From contig CM018031.1 of assembly GCA_008638375.1 (NCBI GenBank), positions 18,801,415-18,865,414 of the forward strand: a stretch of 64,000 nt of DNA, written 5' to 3'. Below the pieces are notes generated by a model. That model saw only the letters and a list, made by a program, of their open reading frames with translations. It did no database searches and had not been told where the DNA came from. Position 1 is the first letter of the stretch. Every line of letters starts with the position of its first letter. Made by a program: the position numbers and the translations under genes. This document shows positions 49,947-61,275 of this stretch, piece after piece. Source of the DNA: Nyssa sinensis. Lineage: Eukaryota; Streptophyta; Magnoliopsida; Cornales; Nyssaceae.

Positions 49947-49953
49947 TTTTATT
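49947..49953 (-). terminator. polyadenylation signal of antisense unit 1
   Basis: AATAAAA on the minus strand lies 67 bases after the stop codon at 50020, the expected distance for a plant near-upstream element. Confidence 0.55.
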
Positions 49954-51420
49954 GATCGGAAGTATACGCCCATTACATCAAATAGCAAAAACAAAAAAGA
50001 AATAAAAACCCATAGAGCCTCAAGACTTCCCAGAAGGGCCTGCGTCCTCTTCCAAGTTAAGGGCACGAGCCCCAGCCGTCTTATCCGGATCAGGACGAGA
50101 TGAGGCAGGTTCAGGGGGAACAATTGATGAAAGGTCAAAACCTGGGAACTGAATCTGGAATCTAGTTCGAAAGCTTTCAAAACCGAACAGGATCAGCTCA
50201 TCACCCATCTGGTCAACTTCATCTTTCAATATCATCTCAGTCTCAGCCCTGGCATGATCAGTCGCCTCCTGAACCTTCTGATCGAAGGAACTCCGGAGAT
50301 TAACCAACTCCGCCTCAAGACCCTCAACCTTCTGAGCATTTATGTCCCTCTCAGACTCTGCCACGGTAAGGTTGGTGGTAGCTTCCTTCAGATCCTCCTC
50401 AATGCTCTGAATTTTGGATCGGGCTGTCCCAAGCTCCACCCTCATCTGTTCCACTTCAGCCCGCAACTTCTCGGCCTCCTCAAGGCCCATGGGGGTCACC
50501 ATCAGAGCAGCCAAGCTATGCATACTCTACGCAAAGCAAGACAGACGGTTTAGATTGAACGAACAGACAAACAGAAAAGTCAAGAAAAAGCTTCAGAAGC
50601 TACCTTCATCTGGAGATTCATCATCTCAGTCATCAGCTTGGAGGGGTCATCCCCTCTGTATCGGTGCGGGCCATGAGCCCATATTTGATCAAACGCCCTC
50701 TTGGCAATCTGATAATCCAGCTCATTGAACGGCTCGGACGGTGCAGCAGGTGCTTTCCCCTTCCTAGTCCTCCTGCTCGGACCAGAAGAGGTAGGAGGAG
50801 CAGCCGAAACAGGGACGGCAGGTTCAGCCTCCTTCTCAGCCTCGGCAGGGGCCGGCTCAGGAGAGCCAGAAATCAACCTCCTCCTCTTTACTTCAAGAGG
50901 GGCATCAGGCTCAGCTCGGGAGGAAGACTCCCCCACCACTAGGGCCTCCGGCATAGCCCATCTCGACGTCAACCTCTTCTTAAGCTCTACATTACGGGCA
51001 GTGTAACACCCCGATCCTGTATAATTAATAATTAAATATTAATTATTAATTAATACCGGCTCAGAGAATAATCAAGGGAATTAACCCTAATCTCCCGACG
51101 GTCAAGATAGACCGATAAAAATAATTAAAACATGTTCGAGAATAGGGTATAATACCCGAACCTAATTACCAATTAATTAGGTGAAATAATGTCAATTTAA
51201 CATTAACGGAACTCGAATTAGTTAACCCCAAAAATCCCGAATGACTAATAAATGACATGGAACCTCTGACACTGTAGATAACTGAAATATGAAACTCTCG
51301 GAACAAACCCCATCGAAAAAGGAGTTACGGAATGAAAGTTATGAGGCAAACATCAAAAAACTGAATTAATGTGCAGCCAAACAGGGCCTTAGCCCAAAAT
51401 GGTGAAAAAGGGGGCAAATG

Positions 51421-51500
51421 GGAGGCCAAGGGAATTGAACCCTTGACCTTTGAGAGGGGATGAATTTTTCTCAAAAAACTTACCAACTTGGCTGCCATTA
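51421..51500 (-). other. tRNA-like (SINE-like) module inside the solo LTR
   Basis: On the minus strand this reads GGCAGCCAAGTTGGTAAG, then about 30 bases later GGTCAAGGGTTCAATTCCC and TTGGCC. The two parts resemble box A and box B of a tRNA gene, and the B-side forms a perfect TPsiC-like stem (GGGAA/TTCCC around TTGAACC). The anticodon arm is not recognisable and there is no proper acceptor stem, so it is not called a tRNA gene. Confidence 0.45.
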
Positions 51501-51638
51501 CCTTGTGCATATATATACAACTCAATTGTATATATCTCTAAGTTAACCAAGCCCCACCTCAAATTGCACCAATGAGGTTACATGCAAACCCCACATGATG
51601 GTTTCCCTCAGCCCACATCAGCCCTAAACCCACTGAAT

Positions 51639-51677
<39 letters not shown>

Positions 51678-53859
51678 AGAGATATATTTGTATAGGTGTG
51701 TGTGTATATATATATATATCTATCATACATAATAAGTGGGTTACAAGGAGGTCTTGTGTGTCTCGGATGGGGAGGAAAGAAATGAGAAGCCAACTGCCTG
51801 TGTGTGTGTGCTCGGTGGAGGTTAGTGAGGGCTGCCAAAGTGAGCTTGCCATGCAAGTGTATGTGCATGCAATGTGTGTGTGTCTTCAAGGAGATGCACC
51901 AAAGAAAAGGAACTGAGGGGCACTACTCGATCTGAGCAAACACCCCCACCAAGCCTGAAACGAGCCATTGAGGAGGAAGCCACTGTCTAAAAAGGTAAAC
52001 ACTAAAGTTACCAAATTTTCTGTTTTGATTTATTGGTGTTGTTCCGATAATTTTTAGACCATAGAAACTGTATATAGATGTTACTGTGAGGCTTGGAATG
52101 GTTATAGAACAACTGAGAAGGTTGGATAGGCATAGAAAACATAAAACCGAGACCCAACCGCCATGGATGACACCTCCAAAACTGGGCCTGATTCAACCTC
52201 CCTAAAACAAAGTTTTGATGGTTTAGAAATGATCTAGACACTGAGAGGGTCTCAAATACACCAACCCGCGACCCTAAAACACTGATTTGGACCCTCAAAA
52301 CCGAACCTGTGAGTCTCGGCCATGGAACCCAAAACTTGAAACGAACACTTAAACTGAAATTTGTAAACGAGGACTTGAAGCCCATGAGATGTGGGTCACA
52401 GCAAGCCAAGTCTCACCGGATTTGGTTGAGAAACGGCCGTGCTAGAGCAAACGATAATTTGATCGGAAAACCGAAATGGGTCACTGAAAACCATAGATTT
52501 TGAGGTTTAAAAACAGTCTTAAAATGATCCCTAATGTCCTAGGATCTGTTTGGTATAAAAATCTTGAAAAACGGACGAGAAAACCAAGAGAAACAGTGAG
52601 GGAAACCTCACCGTCCATACGCCGGCGCCGGGAACGTTGCTGGAGAAGACCACCGGAAAAACGCGCGGTAGAATGGGTTTTTTTTTATAGCCGGGCCGGA
52701 TCTTGAATCGGGTCGGGTGGGACCCGACCGAATACCCCTTGGGTCATTAAGCTGCGTCGTTTTGGAGTTAGGGATTTTAAATTTAAAAGCTAAATTCTGA
52801 CTGTTTGGTTCCATGGTTAACGAATTAAAATTGGGAACTAGATAACCTAACCGTGGATAGGGGCCAAATTGGGGATAGAGGGGACATGTAATTCCGATTC
52901 TCTGGCCTAACTGAACCGGTTGGTTTTTGGAGGTTTTGGACTGGTTCAATTTTTGAACCCAAAAACCAAAAGGTTTGAACCCCTAATTTATAAAATTATG
53001 TTTTGACCCCTATAAGTTCCTGAAATTACGGATCTATCCCCACTGTTTAACAGAATCCTACTGTGGCCCAGAATTTTGAGAAATTATTCATTTAAGCCCT
53101 GGAAAATTAATTAAATAATAAAATAATTATTTTATTATTTTATTAAATAGGTAAAATTACGATTTTACCCCTGGACATTAAATATGTCAAACGGAGTCCA
53201 AATAAATTAAATAAATAGTGTATTTTCACTATGTTGAACATTCCGGACTTAATGGTACAGTCCGATTTTGGAAATACAGTCCAGAAAAATACAGACCCGT
53301 AAGTGATAAATGACCGAACTGCCCCTAATGGTACCCAGACCCAAATAAAAATATCAGATAGCCTATTTTGACTATCTCAGGCATTCTGAACTCAACGGTG
53401 AGGTCCGTTTAATGAACCGAGGTCCCGAAAAATACATACACGTAGGTATGAATGACTGAATTGCCCTTAATGATACTCAGGGCCGATTAAACATAACAGA
53501 CAGTCCAATTTCACTATGTTGGAGGCTCTGGACCTAATGGTGAGGTCCATTTTATGAACTGACGTGCCGAAAAATACGACACATGAAATTACCAAATTAC
53601 CCCTGATACCGTACGAGACCTAAACAAAGTCCGATTGGGACGAAACTGATACCGGTAGGAGCCCAGACACTGGTGAGACTGTATACTTGATTAGATGACG
53701 AATCGGGGTCAGAATTACACAAAACGTAAAATGACCAAAATACCCCTGAGCACTGTAAGTGCAAAGTAGAGGTCGAATAAAGGTCAAACTGATCTGATAA
53801 ATTGTCATAGGGATAATTATGAACACTGAAGGGCTAAATAAGACTTTGAGAAAGTCAAC

Positions 53860-54345
53860 GCGTAAAACAAGAAATGACCGATGTGTCCCGACGATCTAAA
53901 GCAGATACCAAATGAAGTCCAAGGGACTTACAGATTTATACATGAGATATATGGGACGTTCTGAGGACCATGATAGGGTCCGGGGCAAAAATGACAAAAT
54001 TACCATTTTGCCCCTAAGACTAAATAAGTACCCAACTGATACCGATTAAAGTCTAAAAGACTTAAAACTTCATATATACGATATATGGGATATTCTGAGG
54101 ACCATAACAGGGTCCGGGATAAGAATGACAAAATTACCATTTTGCCCCTATGGTTAAAATGAGAACCTAACTGATACCGATTGGAGTCCAAAGGACGTAG
54201 AACTTTGTACTTAAGATATAAAGACTATTCCGAAGACCACGACAGGGTCCGAGACAAGAATGGTAAAATTACCATTTTGCCCCTAAGGTTGAATGAGTGC
54301 CTGACTGATAACAATTGAAGTCTAAATGACTTAGGATATAATCCT
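53860..54345. repeat. ~135-bp tandem repeat, 3 clear units
   Basis: 'taccattttgcccctaagg' and variants recur at 54000, 54135 and 54270, each with 'actgataccgatt' and 'gaggaccat.acagggtccg'. It is one of the expansions that make this LTR longer than its relatives. Confidence 0.85.
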
Positions 54346-54959
54346 AATAACTGCTAAGCCTAATTAAAGAATGAAATAGCCTCGGGTGAGACCCAATGGA
54401 AGGGCGATAGGCTACTAGGCTATCTTAGGTAATCCGATAGATACCTAAGATGATGAATGAGACCTGAATGGATGAGTTCTGATCTGTCTGTGATTGATGA
54501 TTATTATTCAGGATATACATGGAGATGCCTGACGTACCTGGAGGTTATCGGATTATTTATGCAAGGAAATAAGCGTAAAGTTTGTGAGTAACTTCTGACA
54601 CTGTTTTGATACTGTCCCTTGATTTACTGATCTGTTTTGAATGCAATTATTTACGTGCAATTATTTAAATGCATGCCTTTCCGTACTATATCACTTATGA
54701 CATGGTTTTAGTCTTTTTAAATAATTGACTATATTCCTGATCCCTGTGCTAGCATTCCGTACTGTTTTTCCCGTTTTGAACTGTTGAGATAAAATGGATA
54801 TATTGAACCATTATTTCCGAAACGATTAAATGAACCATGTGATATAGGCAAAGAACAACATTTTGTTGTATCGTACCGCTTTGTATAGTATACTGTCTGA
54901 ATGCTATATTGTTTAAATGTATGTACTTAATGTACGCCCCTTGTACCACATTCCACGTG

Positions 54960-55740
54960 ATGTGCTTGGGTCCTTCGAATTAGGAATTCCGTTCAGTTCG
55001 GTTACGTGCTGTCCATTAATGATATGTCTGCTCTCGATTGATATGTTCCGTCCGGTTCTGACATGCTCCGTCCGTTGATGATCTGTCTGTCTTGATTGAT
55101 ATATGGTCCAGTTCCGTTATGATCTATCCGTTAATGATATGTCTTTGTTTTGACTGATGTATTGTTCCGTTCGATTCTGTTATGTTCCGTCTGTTAATGA
55201 TCTGTCTGTCTTGATTGATATATGGTCCAGTTCCGTTGTGTACTGTCCATTGATGATACGTCTGTCTTGATTGAAACATTGTTCAGTCCAGTTATGATTA
55301 GTTCCGACAGTGATGTGTCCCTGACTTAATTATTATATTGTTTCTACCCAGTTCCGTTATGTTGTCCTGTTCATGATTGCCTGTGTCTTGATTAGTGTAT
55401 TGTTACCAGTTTAGTTCCGTTATAATTTTATCCGTTCGCGATATGCCTTTGCTTGACTGATGTATTGTTTCCGTTTGATTCCGTTATATTCCGTCCGTTG
55501 ATGATATGTCTGGCCTGATTGATAGATGGTCTAGTTCCGTTATGTTTCCGTTCTGTTATTGGTATGCCTTGTCTTGATTGATCTTGTTCAACTCTGCTAT
55601 GTTCTAGCCATTGATAATATGCCCCTGTCTTGACTGACTTATTGTTCCCACTCAGTCCCGATTGTGATTCGTTCCGTTAATGAAAGTCTGTGTCTTGACC
55701 GATATATTAGCAATAGTTATTGTTTTGACCGATTGGTTAT
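54960..55740. repeat. imperfect ~60-bp tandem repeats
   Basis: Variants of 'gttccgtccgttgatgatat' and 'gtctgtcttgattgatatat' recur about every 60 bases, a dozen times, with many substitutions and small indels. Confidence 0.85.
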
Positions 55741-57553
55741 GTCATGTTCCGATCCGTTTGTATTGTTTGTTCGATTCTGTTTTATTGTACTAGACTGCTT
55801 ATGAAATGGATTTATAAAAATAGTTATTTTTGAAATGACTAAATTATCCATGTGCCTTGGAAGCACAAACTGGTTTTGAAACCCATGATAGGGAACCTGT
55901 GTTACTCACTGGGCTTATTTAAGCTCACCCCATTATTCTGACATTTTTCAAGAATTACCTCCATTGGATTAGAAGGTACTATGACATGACGTGAATAGGC
56001 CAAGTGGCATCGCAAGTAAGGATCTGACGGCACTGAATTGTAGAGACTGGTTATTTGTGGATTGAACCTGGTTATTCCGATGAGTGGTATGTTATGACTG
56101 ACTTGACTGATATATACTAGATAGACATGGCTCATGGAACTAATGGTACTCTAGAGATATTAGATCTGCTCTGTTGTTATATGTTTGATTTTAGATATGC
56201 TCTGAGATTAGAATTGTTGACTGACTGGATTTAGTCTTGCTCTGTGATACACATTCTTAAAATGGATAAGTGAGTTGCATTCCCGTGACACAAAGAAAAA
56301 GTTTTAAATTCCGCTGCATCTGACCCTACAGTTGGAGTGCAATTCGTCGGAAAGTTCAGAATTGGCCTTTGGTTGGTCGCGTTGCGACCGACTGGCAGTC
56401 ACGTCCTCGACATCCGCGTAGGGTGGGGTTCGAGATGTGACAGGCAGCCATCAGGTTTGCTGGAGTTATAATGACCGAATGAGCCCGGTCAGGAGTCAAA
56501 AGCAGTGCTCGGTACTGATCCCGCAGTGCTTCGGTAAAATCGGGCCTCTTCCAAACACTCTTAACTGCACACAAGTAAGGAAAGATATATCAGTTTATCA
56601 GTTCGGAAGGCATAACAAGGCTAAAAGTAAGTCTAAAAGAATAAGCCTCACCCTTATGACCCGTAACACGAGGGAACGACGAAGCCTCTTCTTCCTGAAA
56701 GCCTTCATGCTCCCATCCTCCTCCGACGAAGAAGTACCACTTCTTCCACGTTTTGTTGGAAGTGGGAACAGAGGTCAGGGGTCGGAACCCCTTCTCGAAG
56801 GACATATAGAAAAGGCCCTCTGCTTGCTTGAACTTCAGATCCATATTACTACGGATCAAGTCCAGAGACACATCCACCTTGTTCAGGTGTCCCAACACCA
56901 CAAACCCTAGAAGCTGCCTGCAGCTATTGAGATTCAGGTCGGCAGGACAGAGCTTGTACCAACAAAAGAACTGCCTGACTAAATCCGGCAATGGGAGTCT
57001 CAAGCCCATTTCAAACCAGGCAAGATAAACACAAATCTCCCCGGCTTCAACATTATGGGGACGATCCATGGGGCCTGGCACTCTGCATGTCACATTCGTG
57101 GGAAACTTAAATTTTGCCCTCCACTCATCCAGAAGGCTCTGAGTGACAGCACTCTCACCCTCTTCTCTACGGGAAGACCTACCAGAGGTCTCCCCAGCCC
57201 TGTTTCCGGGCTCCTCAAAAGCATTAACTATCCTAACCCCAGGACTAGCGGGAGGATCAACAGGCATCTCCCCAATAACTTCGGGAGCAGGATTACCCAC
57301 ATCTTCCACAGAAGACGGTACAGCCATCTCAGGAGGATTTCCCACTCCCTCATTTACAATTGGGGATTCAGAAGGAGCAGACATTATTCCCGAACTTAAG
57401 AAGAAAGAAGCAAGAGAAGAGGAAAAATCAGTCGAACCTGTTCTAACTCAGGGAATCAGTATTCTTCAAGGTCGCGCGAACCAACAATGGCGAGTGAAAT
57501 CTTCTAGCACAGTGAAAATGACGGGGGAAAGGTCATTCCAAAATCTCATCCCG

Positions 57554-57561
57554 TATTTATA
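57554..57561 (-). promoter_or_regulatory. TATA box of antisense gene 1
   Basis: TATAAATA on the minus strand lies 170 bp upstream of the ATG at 57384. This gives a 5' UTR of roughly 140 nt. It lies inside the retrotransposon, about 230 bp from the 3' LTR. Confidence 0.6.
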
Positions 57562-57771
57562 AGCACAGTATCAGAAGGGACCCATCAATCCCAAACGCCA
57601 TGACGGTTCGGAACAATGATGATTTTGAGAAACCCAACTATCAGCCCAGTACAATGATGACCCTGAAAAGACCTAATCCCCGGCTGCGCAATAAATGCCT
57701 TGGAAGGCGAATGGACAAGACACATGACTCTCTGAAAAAGGCTTAGCCCTAGTTGCTTGCTAGCATCAAAC

Positions 57772-57792
57772 TAGGACTTGGGGGAGAGTAAC
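57772..57792 (+). other. polypurine tract of the Tat element
   Basis: A purine-rich 'gggggagag' run ends about six bases before the 3' LTR start at 57793, the expected place for plus-strand priming. Confidence 0.75.
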
Positions 57793-58429
57793 TGATATAC
57801 CATAAAAGCACAGGCCAATCAACACTTGACACGTGTGACCACAATCCGACCTATACTCGGCCAATATGATTCTCACTCAACCAATGACTAAAAGCTCAAG
57901 CATCCAGATCATCATATAAGGTCGAAAGTGACCGAACATATATATATCCAGAACAGATCAACAGGGTCCAAACCAACATTCCAGAACTCGTCACCGCCTT
58001 AGCGGATGTTGAGCAGGGAATAAGGAAGCGGTCTTCAACAAGGAAGCAGTCTTCAACAAGGAAACTACCATCTATGGTTATCTCTATGCAAGGTAGCTGC
58101 AATCTCCGATAATCAAATCCATATATTCATGGCATCTATGGTTATCTCTATGCAAGGTAACTACAATCTCCGATGATCAAATCCCTATATTTATGGCTTC
58201 GAATCCTAATCAACTTAGGAAAGGCACGGCTTATAAATTAAACCCTAAAGGTACGCCTTATTTCTTATGCTCATTCTTTGGCTTTCAATACAGTCTTTCA
58301 ATTCTTTTACTTACTTAAGCATCGGAGCGGCTACCGCTGGAGCCAATCCGGTGGTCCTCTGATCATCTTTCTGAGTGTTCTACAGGTCACGGAGTCCATA
58401 CTTATTGCGAGCCAAAAAGTGCAGCATCA
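57793..58429 (+). repeat. 3' LTR of the Tat element (637 bp)
   Basis: It matches the 5' LTR along its full length. The only length change is an 18-bp tandem duplication of 'aaggaagcggtcttcaac' type near 58020-58060, which accounts exactly for 637 against 619 bp. Confidence 0.96.
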
Positions 58430-58434
58430 GTACT

Positions 58435-59658
58435 AGATTAAGACAAAGAAAGGTTAGCCTTGATTCAAAAAGAAAAGAGAAAAATATTAAAAAATTTATG
58501 ATATATTTTTTCTATCTAAAAAGTCTAAAAAAGAAAATTTTAATACAAAAAAGTCTAATTTTTAACTTTTATCTTAACATTGTTAATAAATATTACTGAT
58601 TAAACTAAAATGACCTTCAAGATATATTTGAGAAAAAAATATATAAAATAAATTTTTTAATCCCAAAAAATATACCATTTTATAAAGTAAAAATTTATTT
58701 TTTAAAAGAAAATTGAAAAAATTGTTGTATTTATTATTCACTATTTTTTAAAATATATCTTGAAGGTTATTTTGGTCTAATCAATAATATTTTATAACAG
58801 TGTTAAAATGAAAATTAACAATTAGACTTTTTTGTATTGAAAATTTTTTTTTTTGAATTTTTTAAATAAATAAAATATATCATAAACTTTTTGAAAAAAA
58901 AAATAGTTTAAAAACTTTTTAATATTTTTTTCAAAAGAAAAAACCAAGAAATAGCTTTAATTAGTCATCACTTTATACTTGAGACTATGACAGAGTCTTT
59001 ATTTTGTCAAGATAAAAAAGAGAGTAAAGTTTGGCTATCAAAGAATCTATATATAGACAGTTGGGGCATTTAATTGGTAAGTGGAGTCTTTATTTTGTTA
59101 AGATAAACTAAGATTGGCTACCAAAGAATCTTGATATAGACAGTGGGAGCATTTATTTGGTTTGGTAAAAGTTTGTATTAGGGAAAAAGTCACCATTGAA
59201 TACATACACACACATACATTTATCTACACATATTAAATGGCGTCTTTATTTTGTTAAGATAAACAAAGTAAGATGGGATATCAAAGACCCTGAATATAGA
59301 CAGTGGGGCATTTAATTGGTTTTACTATATTTTTTATATTTGTATTTAAATTCTTATTTTAAATAATATTATATTGATATAGCATAATTACATTAATTAT
59401 AAGATTTCAACTATTATTAATAATCCAGTATCATATCAATGTCACATAATTTAGAATAACCTTTTAATTTATAATTTTAAGAAGTATAACATTACTCATA
59501 GATTAAAAATCACCAGTTGATATATATAAATATATACACACACATCCATGTTATTCCCACCCCACAATACTACATTTGCACTCTAAAAATACACTTTCAT
59601 TATTAAAATAATATTTTTTTTGAACTCAAATGTACATTATGGAGTGTGAGTAGGACTG

Positions 59659-59708
<50 letters not shown>

Positions 59709-60300
59709 ATGTGTATCTTAGTATGGATGAAAATATTACCAAAACAAAATCGAACTGTATTAAAAATAGATTAATATTATTTCTCTTAAATTTTTGTACA
59801 AAAATTTATATTTTAAATGATGTGATAGTAATTTATTAGTACAAAAATTTATATTTCAAATAATGTAACAATAATTTATTGGTTGAAACCTTTTTCTTCC
59901 GGAGAAGCATTAAATTGTATCAACAGTCCATACCCTTGTTGCATAAAGAGACATAACATAAAAGAATTTTAACTTGTTTTGTTCCCCCTCCCAAAAAAAA
60001 ATGAATGAATATGTATTGTTTTATTTCAAATTCTACTGATTTTCACTTATGAATTGATCGAATAGTAAGTTAAGCATTCAAAATAAAGAATTAAAGTTGA
60101 GAGTGTCTTCATTTCAAAAGAAATAGAAAAGTTTCATTTTGTCTCACAAGTATATAAATTTCACATACCAAATTGTATCCACACGAGGAGTTTTACAGCA
60201 GGACTCGATCACTATGTGATAGTGTGTTATTTCAATAGCATTTTATTGTTTGTACTATAACCTATTTAAAAAAATTAGTCATAACTCACATGACATGACA
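58435..60300. other. right flank of the Tat element; copy A continued
   Basis: No gene. It continues the local duplicate of 60965-63900. It holds three ~90-bp repeats with 'gtctttattttgttaagata' and 'atatagacagtgggggcatt' (58992, 59085, 59239), a foldback element (58484-58935) and a (CT)n(TA)n(TG)n microsatellite at about 59657-59709. Confidence 0.8.
58484..58935. mobile_element. foldback (MULE-like) MITE
   Basis: Two arms of roughly 150-190 bp are inverse copies. The left reads 'aaaaatattaaaaa', 'ttatgatatat', 'caaaaaagtctaatttttaa' and 'gaccttcaagatatatttg'. The right is the reverse complement of the same series, ending 'cttttta' then 'atatttttt'. The paralogous copy near 61005 lacks it. 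The A-rich flank ('tcaaaaagaaaa' on the left, 'tcaaaagaaaaa' on the right, single in the paralogue) suggests a target duplication of about 9-11 bp, as for Mutator-like elements. Exact ends are uncertain in such A/T sequence. Confidence 0.65.
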
Positions 60301-60516
60301 CTATTAAAATAACATGTAACAATAGTAATAAGCTTCCGTCACCACACAGTAAGATTGGTTCACACATAACAAACATATTTATAATTTGTCAATAAAAATC
60401 AAATAAGTCAGTATAATTTTTAAAAACTAACATATGTCAAAAAAATTTAAGAAAACTCAGTGTAATAATTTATATTTTTTTTTGGAGGACTACTTCGGAA
60501 CGTCGCAAATGTAAAA

Positions 60517-60591
60517 TCTCCACGACCTCGTTAATTCATGTAATAGTACGCACGATTGCATGTATTACACCGATTAATAAAGTCGCGGAGA
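60517..60591. other. GC-richer hairpin in AT-rich DNA
   Basis: Arms of about 29 bases: 'tctccacgacctcgttaatt' onward at 60517-60545 and its imperfect inverse ending 'taaagtcgcggaga' at 60563-60591, with a 17-base loop. The arms match at roughly four of five positions. It lacks a known identity. Confidence 0.6.
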
Positions 60592-60669
60592 TCCCACGTC
60601 TTCATCTGTGCTTAAAAATAATAATATGTATTATTTTGAAAAATAAAATTAATTTAGAAGTAGTCTTAA

Positions 60670-61233
60670 AATTTTATAAATTATTTCTCTTTTTTCATAT
60701 TAAAAATTATTGAATTGAACTAATACATCATTTATAGTATACATGATAAGGTATTATTGGGACATAGTGCTCCAGACCTAATGAAGAAGATCTTAAATAA
60801 ATAAATAAAAAAACGTTTTTCGATATATATTTTTGACAAATGAATATTTTTCAATAGCCTTTGATTGAAAAGCTATATGATTGACGTAGGATATTCTTAC
60901 TATAAAAAGAAATTAAAGAAATGGACCTTTTTAAGTGAGGTGGATTAATTAGTTTATATCTGTATTAGATTAAGACAAAGAAAGGTTAGCCTTGATTCAA
61001 AAAAGAAAAAGCCAAGAAGTAGCTGTAATTAGTCATCACTTTATACTTAAAATAAAATTAAGTTTGGCTATCAAAGAATCTATATATAGACAGTTGGAGC
61101 ATTTAATTGGTAAATGAAGTCTTTATTTTGTCAAGATAACCAAAGTAAGATTGGCTGTCAAAGATTTTGAATATAGACAGTGGAAGCATTTATTTGGTTT
61201 GGTAAGAGTTTATTTTAGGTAAAACGTCATATC

Positions 61234-61275
<42 letters not shown>

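Larger units (their letters stand above)
51002..56442 (+). mobile_element. long solo LTR (family L), 5441 bp, TSD GGCAG
   Basis: It starts TGTAACACCCCGATCCTG and ends GGGGTTCGAGATGTGACA, with exact GGCAG at 50997-51001 and 56443-56447. It sits in exon 2 of the antisense gene of the Tat element and does not disturb the reading phase of its flanks. No retrotransposon genes lie inside. It is larger than its relatives at 21322 and 31568 because of internal repeat expansions (53860-54345 and 54960-55740). It includes (TA)n at about 51642-51674 and a GC-rich zone near 52610-52720 with 'gggacccgaccg'. It must be younger than the Tat element. Confidence 0.95.
50020..57384 (-). pseudogene. antisense gene 1 of the Tat element, three exons, split by a solo LTR
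   Basis: Exon 1 is 57384-56652 (donor AAGG|GTGAGG). Exon 2 runs 56564-56443 and, beyond the solo LTR, 50996-50604 (acceptor GTGCAG|TT, donor AAG|GTAGCT). Exon 3 is 50526-50020 (acceptor GCGTAG|AG). Introns are 87 and 77 bp. With one target-duplication copy counted once the exons add to 1755 nt, exactly 585 codons, with no internal stop. The N-terminal third is acidic and Ser/Pro-rich. Then VYLAWFEMGLRLPLPDLVRQFF, LGHLNKVDVSLDLI and GLFYMSFEKGFRPL fit the Pfam family labelled putative gypsy type transposon (Transposase_28). Exon 2 carries a basic KRRR and RRTRKGK patch. Exon 3 is a coiled coil (EEAEKLRAEVEQMRVELG onward). Function unknown. The 5.4 kb insertion prevents normal expression. Confidence 0.75.
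41307..58429 (+). mobile_element. Tat-lineage Ty3/gypsy retrotransposon, TSD GTACT
   Basis: A 17,123-bp element with LTRs 41307-41925 and 57793-58429 and exact GTACT duplications at 41302-41306 and 58430-58434. Order: primer site, gag-protease, RT, RNase H, archaeal-type RNase H, integrase, 63-bp repeats, two antisense units, polypurine tract. The second RNase H and the antisense frames are hallmarks of the Tat branch. Without the nested solo LTR (51002-56442) and one duplication it is 11,677 bp. Sense genes carry stops at 42107, 44367, 45498 and 45711 and frameshifts near 44245 and 46786. I count 15 substitutions between the LTRs over 619 aligned bases (2.4%), 14 of them transitions. This indicates a fairly recent but no longer autonomous copy. 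Confidence 0.97.

Noticed and set aside
51421..51500. Functional tRNA gene
   Set aside because: Only the box-A-like and box-B-like parts are present. No acceptor stem or anticodon arm can be drawn.
56437..57562. Plus-strand frames of 114-157 codons
   Set aside because: They are complementary-strand shadows of the antisense gene exon 1, which has splice sites, a TATA box and a domain match.
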